A DNA stretch of 25,664 nt. Source: a virus. Below, piece after piece: positions 23,358 through 25,664 of the stretch. Under the pieces are notes generated by a model. That model did not search any database. It was given only the letters and a program-made list of their open reading frames with translations, and was not told the origin of the DNA. Every line of letters begins with the position of its first letter. Position 1 is the stretch's first letter. Position numbers and translations under genes: made by a program. The stretch lies in the IMG/VR virus record IMGVR_UViG_3300015171_000028, positions 1 through 25,664 of that record, one strand, 5' to 3'.

Positions 23358-23755
23358 TGGTGCTCCTGGTCGTTGAAGCGAAGGATGGCGATGCTTAGCC
23401 CGCCCTCTTTGCTCATCTCTATGTCTGTGGCTGGATTACCGAAGCCCCACTTCAGAAGATCGTTCGCTGCTTTGCTGGCGACTTCGGGGTCTTCGCTGTC
23501 CAAGTTCTTCGAGAGCACTTCGATCGCCCGTTCGGCGAAGTCCGCTGCTCGTTTCCGCATGGCGCGCTTAAGGGCGGTGCGGGTAATCTCTAATTCGTCC
23601 TGCTTGATCGGCGGCAGGACTTCTTGAAGGGGCGCGGGGGCAGGTAGAGCGGGTCTGCTGTTGTGGTGCTCTACTTGCCCGCGCATTGCTTCTTCGGCGG
23701 CTAGTCTGCGGCGCTCTGCTTCTTTGCGGGCGCGCTTCTTGGGGCTACCTGCCAT
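23354..23755 (-). CDS. Terminase small subunit-like protein
   Basis: A 133-residue protein with a Lys/Arg-rich N-terminus (1-20), a Pro-rich linker (34-50), then helices (about 53-103). The block DPEVASKAANDLLKWGFGNP (89-108) is typical of small proteins directly upstream of large terminase in many phages. The C-terminus has GGLSIAILRF (118-127), often the part that contacts the large subunit. It would recognise packaging-start DNA as a ring. No textbook HTH is visible, so identity rests on position and pattern. The ATG shares a base with the upstream TAA. Confidence 0.65.
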   Translation of the reverse strand: MAGSPKKRARKEAERRRLAAEEAMRGQVEHHNSRPALPAPAPLQEVLPPIKQDELEITRTALKRAMRKRAADFAERAIEVLSKNLDSEDPEVASKAANDLLKWGFGNPATDIEMSKEGGLSIAILRFNDQEHQ

Positions 23756-24099
23756 TACGCGGCGGGCACGACCGGGTCTACGTGCGGGTCTGACGGAACG
23801 CTAGACGCGGCTTCCAGTGCCGTCGCCATAGCAACGAGCTGGTCGGCAACGCCCTGTAGGTCTGCTGGGTCATCGAGAGGGTGCGACGGCTTGTTGGCGA
23901 TGATCTCGTCTGCCAGGGCCTTCAGCGAAGCGACTGCGTCATTGACGGCGTGGGCCATTGCGGCCATGCCGATCTTGATGTGGTCGAGTTCAACGGTCAT
24001 CAGGGCAACCCTTTGTTCGAGGCCATAGACGATATACGCAAGTGCGCAATTGAGAGACGCCGGTTGGCGGCACCGCTTCGGCCGCTCCCACCAGGTCAA
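23755..24099 (-). CDS. Coiled-coil hypothetical protein
   Basis: The open frame starts at TTG 24099, overlapping the previous stop (TTGA), giving 114 residues. Heptad-like hydrophobic spacing continues without break from about residue 16 (LNCALAYIVYGLEQRVAL) through MTVELDHIKIG to about residue 65, which favours the longer start. An ATG at 24000 with AAAGGG upstream would give 81 residues and is the main alternative. A second helical region runs about 77-97, followed by a Pro/Val-rich tail. No family is recognised. It precedes the small terminase gene and may be a packaging accessory. Confidence 0.55.
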   Translation of the reverse strand: MTWWERPKRCRQPASLNCALAYIVYGLEQRVALMTVELDHIKIGMAAMAHAVNDAVASLKALADEIIANKPSHPLDDPADLQGVADQLVAMATALEAASSVPSDPHVDPVVPAA

Positions 24100-24407
24100 T
24101 GGGTTGTCGTTTCGACACCAGCGGCCTTTTCAGCGCGCCTCTGTTCAACGTAGGCCCAAAACTTCCCTAGGGTCTGCGACTGCTGCGGGAACCAACTATC
24201 TGGGCCGTATTCCTGAAGATGGGCAATTCCGTGGGCGTGCATCTCGCTGGCGTTCTCGATCGTGCTGAACGCCCCAGTAGCGAGGCCCTGTAGGGCGACA
24301 CCGTAGGGCACCCGCATAATCTCACCGGTGACGGCGGTCTTCCCGCCTGCGGAGATCGGGCACGCACACATGGCGTTAACCCAGAGGGTCGGCACCATGA
24401 GGTTCAT
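24096..24407 (-). CDS. Hypothetical 103-residue protein
   Basis: The ATG at 24407 overlaps the stop of the 26-residue gene (ATGA). The protein has a moderately hydrophobic start with C14 and C16 (MCACP), a mixed central part (GGKTAVTGEIMRVPYGVALQ), then a helical, charged C-terminal half (about 50-95). No known domain is recognised. It lies in the chain of small genes before the packaging genes and is probably an accessory protein of unknown role. Confidence 0.6.
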   Translation of the reverse strand: MNLMVPTLWVNAMCACPISAGGKTAVTGEIMRVPYGVALQGLATGAFSTIENASEMHAHGIAHLQEYGPDSWFPQQSQTLGKFWAYVEQRRAEKAAGVETTTH

Positions 24408-24484
24408 TTCAGGCGCTCGTCTATGTCGAGGACCGCGAACACGGCGAAGCCGGCTAAGAGCAGGAAGAACGATAAGGGGATCAC
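24404..24484 (-). CDS. 26-residue membrane peptide
   Basis: A GTG at 24484 overlaps the stop of the 33-residue gene (GTGA) and gives a 26-residue peptide: one hydrophobic helix (about 3-19, SFFLLLAGFAVFAV) and a charged end (DIDERLK). Its stop overlaps the next ATG (ATGA). A GGGAG site lies upstream. A longer reading in the same frame is Arg-rich and overlaps the 93- and 33-residue genes, so it is unlikely. Short length makes the call tentative, but the double coupling favours translation. Confidence 0.5.
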   Translation of the reverse strand: MIPLSFFLLLAGFAVFAVLDIDERLK

Positions 24485-24582
24485 CAGTGCCGCTCCCACA
24501 GCCAATCGACTATCTTGATCCCGATGAACCAACCGATGAAGGAACCAACGGCAAACGCGAGCCAGTCTACGAATACGGTCAT
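24481..24582 (-). CDS. 33-residue glycine-zipper membrane peptide
   Basis: ATG 24582 overlaps the stop of the 93-residue gene (ATGA). The peptide has one membrane helix (about 7-25) with G13, G17 and G21 spaced as GxxxGxxxG (GSFIGWFIG), a packing motif for helix oligomers. It has five tryptophans, three of them in a Trp-rich C-terminus (DWLWERHW). Function is unknown. The layout recalls small membrane-active phage peptides that form pores or block superinfection. Confidence 0.6.
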   Translation of the reverse strand: MTVFVDWLAFAVGSFIGWFIGIKIVDWLWERHW

Positions 24583-24860
24583 AATTCAAATACCCGCTCG
24601 GCTTCCTTGCGGGCATAGAGCTTACGTCTGTTGATCTCGATACGAGTGCGTTCGACTTCTTGGCTGTATTCTGCGGCTAGTTTCTTGCTGCGTTCGAAGG
24701 TGTATTGCTGTTCGTAGTACTCCAAGCGCCCGTCGAGCTGCTTGGCGTCCATTTTGGTCAGGTCAGATTGGGTGACTGCGTCGGGTAGGAATTTGCCGCC
24801 CTTCAGGGCGTTGTTCACTTCAGCGTCGAATGTGGGTACGTCGGCGTGTTGCTGCTTCAT
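24579..24860 (-). CDS. Hypothetical 93-residue helical protein
   Basis: The ATG at 24860 is the first codon behind the promoter at 24869-24896, apparently without a ribosome site. The protein begins MKQQHADVPTFDAEVNNALK. After a KGGKFLPDAVTQSDL turn it has a long charged coiled coil (about 38-92) rich in Glu, Arg and Lys (RLEYYEQQYTFERSKKLAAE and onwards). No family recognised. As first gene of a chain running to the terminase genes, it could be an adaptor or regulator. Its stop overlaps the 33-residue gene start. Confidence 0.65.
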   Translation of the reverse strand: MKQQHADVPTFDAEVNNALKGGKFLPDAVTQSDLTKMDAKQLDGRLEYYEQQYTFERSKKLAAEYSQEVERTRIEINRRKLYARKEAERVFEL

Positions 24861-24868
24861 CTAAGGAC

Positions 24869-24896
24869 AACATAACATATTCAGTGGGTGTGTCAA
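24869..24896 (-). promoter_or_regulatory. Sigma70-like promoter, possibly giving leaderless mRNA
   Basis: On the minus strand TTGACA (24891-24896) is followed after 16 bases by TATGTT (24869-24874), with TGT ahead as an extended -10 feature. Only eight bases separate the -10 from the ATG at 24860, so transcription would start at or within two bases of the start codon. It would drive the small-gene chain and, by readthrough, the terminase, head and tail genes. Confidence 0.65.
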
Positions 24897-24900
24897 CACC
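24887..24900. repeat. Inverted repeat over the -35 box
   Basis: GGTGT (24887-24891) and ACACC (24896-24900) are exact inverted arms around a 4-base centre. They overlap TTGACA (24891-24896), as a repressor site would. The heptamer GTGGGTG sits at 24884-24890. Confidence 0.45.
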
Positions 24901-24904
24901 TAGT

Positions 24905-25198
24905 TTATTCGGCAGCGTTTGCGCCCAATTCGAACTGCCGCAGCTCGCCGTCTTCCGCTAGGCGTTCCCAGCCCCACAGCTTCAACCCTTCCCGGCGAAG
25001 CGCCCTACGGCCGGCGAGGGCCATCGGGAGGGTAAAGCCGCACGCAGGGCGGTGGAACCCTGTTGGGGTGGCTACCCCGTCTTTCACTGTGCAAGTCATT
25101 GATACTAGGTACGGCTTAGGTGCGTGGGTGGCTTCGGGGCCGATCCGCACAATTATCGTGCCGCGGCAGACGCAGGGCCATTCGACGAATGCGTGCAT
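24905..25198 (-). CDS. Hypothetical 97-residue Cys/His protein
   Basis: The start is ATG 25198 with AAGGGGG (25205-25211) six bases upstream. An ATG farther upstream (25240) lies upstream of the predicted transcription start, so it is not used. The protein begins MHAFVEWPCVCRGTIIVRIG. C9, C11, H25, C36, H49 and C53 are candidate metal ligands. The rest is a mix of strands and a charged helix (GRRALRREGLKLWGWERLAE). No family recognised. It stands alone between two promoters, so it is probably controlled separately from the packaging genes, perhaps as a regulator. Confidence 0.65.
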   Translation of the reverse strand: MHAFVEWPCVCRGTIIVRIGPEATHAPKPYLVSMTCTVKDGVATPTGFHRPACGFTLPMALAGRRALRREGLKLWGWERLAEDGELRQFELGANAAE

Positions 25199-25211
25199 GG
25201 GTAACCCCCTT

Positions 25212-25248
25212 GTGGGTGTTAACCATAGTATAGCACACACGCACCCAC
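25212..25248. repeat. Inverted repeat flanking the -10, candidate operator
   Basis: GTGGGTG (25212-25218) and CACCCAC (25242-25248) are perfect 7-base inverted arms, 23 bases apart. They enclose the -10 box and expected transcription start of the promoter at 25227-25256. The same heptamer occurs by the other two predicted promoters. Confidence 0.5.
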
Positions 25249-25256
25249 CGAGGCAA
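25227..25256 (-). promoter_or_regulatory. Sigma70-like promoter with extended -10
   Basis: On the minus strand TTGCCT (25251-25256) and TATACT (25227-25232) are 18 bases apart, with TGC directly before the -10, an extended -10 that would compensate for the weak -35. Transcription would begin near 25219, leaving a leader of about 20 bases with an AAGGGGG ribosome site before ATG 25198. Confidence 0.65.
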
Positions 25257-25464
25257 GATTTTTCGGCGGGCGGGGGTACGGTTAAGTCGGCGGAATTGGG
25301 TCCCCCTATTCACGGGGGTAGGGTGGCTCCAGCCCACGGCCATTTGCGGTCCGCGACGCGGCTGGTCCTAATCCCGGCCGTCTTTCCAGCCTGTCACGCG
25401 GATTTTCTCACGCGGCAATGTGGGGCGCCTAGTGGCCTCTACCCCCGACAACCTCTGTATTCCT
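25249..25464. other. Non-coding stretch with GC hairpins
   Basis: This is most of the longest gap (25199-25464); the rest holds the promoter and leader listed separately. I see no convincing gene. Structural features are a CCCCC/GGGGG stem (25302-25306 with 25314-25318, 7-base loop) and a stem CGGCTGG/CCGGCCG (25359-25365 with 25374-25380, one G-T pair, 8-base loop). Neither has a T-run on the minus strand, so neither is a clear terminator. No tRNA arms are recognised. A short TTG frame lies just left of the 62-residue gene but is not supported. Confidence 0.5.
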
Positions 25465-25653
25465 TTACCGCTTCCACCAGGGCAGCGCCGCGCGAGCCTC
25501 GTACTTCGCCCAGCAGGCGTCTATGGCAGCCCAACGAGCGCGGTCTAGCTCTTCCCACGCTGCTATGTGGAGCGGGCGCCCTACGTAGGCCATACGGCAT
25601 TTGACGCTGGGGAGCCGGTAGCTGTCTGCGTTGGGCTTGGTGTCTTCGGTCAT
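25465..25653 (-). CDS. Hypothetical 62-residue protein
   Basis: ATG 25653 is preceded by AGGGGG, visible to the window edge. The protein begins MTEDTKPNADSYRLPSVKCR. The centre is helical (LHIAAWEELDRARWAAIDAC, about 29-48) with several Trp and Ala residues, and a basic Trp-rich end (ALPWWKR). There is no membrane segment, and I recognise no domain. It is the rightmost gene and precedes the non-coding stretch. Confidence 0.6.
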   Translation of the reverse strand: MTEDTKPNADSYRLPSVKCRMAYVGRPLHIAAWEELDRARWAAIDACWAKYEARAALPWWKR

Positions 25654-25664
25654 GCGGTCCCCCT

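Noticed and set aside
24404-24616. A 70-residue version of the 26-residue membrane peptide.
   Set aside because: It would overlap the 93- and 33-residue genes by a long stretch and has a basic shadow-like N-terminus. The GTGA junction fits better.
25116-25343. A 75-residue frame on the minus strand across the right-hand promoter.
   Set aside because: It covers the predicted promoter and operator and overlaps a better-supported gene; Arg/Pro-rich composition.
25340-25385. A tRNA-like fold in the non-coding stretch.
   Set aside because: No T-arm with TTC loop, D-arm or matching acceptor stem could be found; the stem is an isolated GC hairpin.

Overview
The window is one arm of a tailed-phage genome (or an intact prophage) with podovirus-like architecture. 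Every credible gene lies on the minus strand, so the genes read right to left. Most neighbours overlap by 1-4 bases (ATGA, GTGA, TTGA, TGATG or TAATG junctions). The DNA is GC-rich and the protein families (SU10/DUF5309-type capsid, 3TM GTA-type holin, DUF5664) suggest a phage of a proteobacterial host. The exact host cannot be told from the sequence, and no bacterial flank, integrase or tRNA is seen.

Right end (about 23.1-25.66 kb): small genes of unknown function, two of them behind sigma70-like promoters with inverted repeats at or beside them. The second promoter starts a chain of tiny coupled genes, including 33- and 26-residue single-helix membrane peptides. The chain runs into the packaging genes: a small-terminase-like protein, a 51-residue membrane protein and the large terminase.

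Head (about 17.1-21.8 kb): portal, two small conserved-looking proteins, scaffold and major capsid protein, closed by a clear hairpin-plus-T-run terminator. Connector and tail (about 8.2-17.0 kb): two small virion-type proteins, a connector/adaptor, a beta-rich structural protein, a 38-residue repeat peptide, two beta-helix spike proteins, further tail proteins, a beta-propeller-like hub candidate and a tail-collar protein. Ejection block (about 3.4-8.2 kb): a GNAT-like protein, three large Ala/Gly/Gln-rich proteins that look like internal virion (DNA ejection) proteins, and an XhlA-like membrane protein. A perfect 14-bp palindrome covers the last stop codon of the three ejection genes.

Left end (1-3.4 kb): a separate unit with its own promoter. 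It holds a metallophosphoesterase with N-terminal helix-turn-helix segments, a multi-span membrane protein, a DUF5664-type protein, a two-domain DNA-binding protein (SANT/Myb-like plus DnaA-domain-IV-like), a small probably exported protein, a 3TM holin and two unknowns, the last cut by the window edge. No endolysin is visible and is expected further left.

Most likely logic: the right-hand promoters drive packaging and morphogenesis genes, the terminator after the capsid gene sets capsid dosage, and the left promoter gives a separately controlled lysis/accessory unit. No CRISPR array, insertion sequence, reverse transcriptase, tRNA or rRNA was found. No non-coding stretch exceeds 300 bases; the longest (266 bases) is at 25199-25464.
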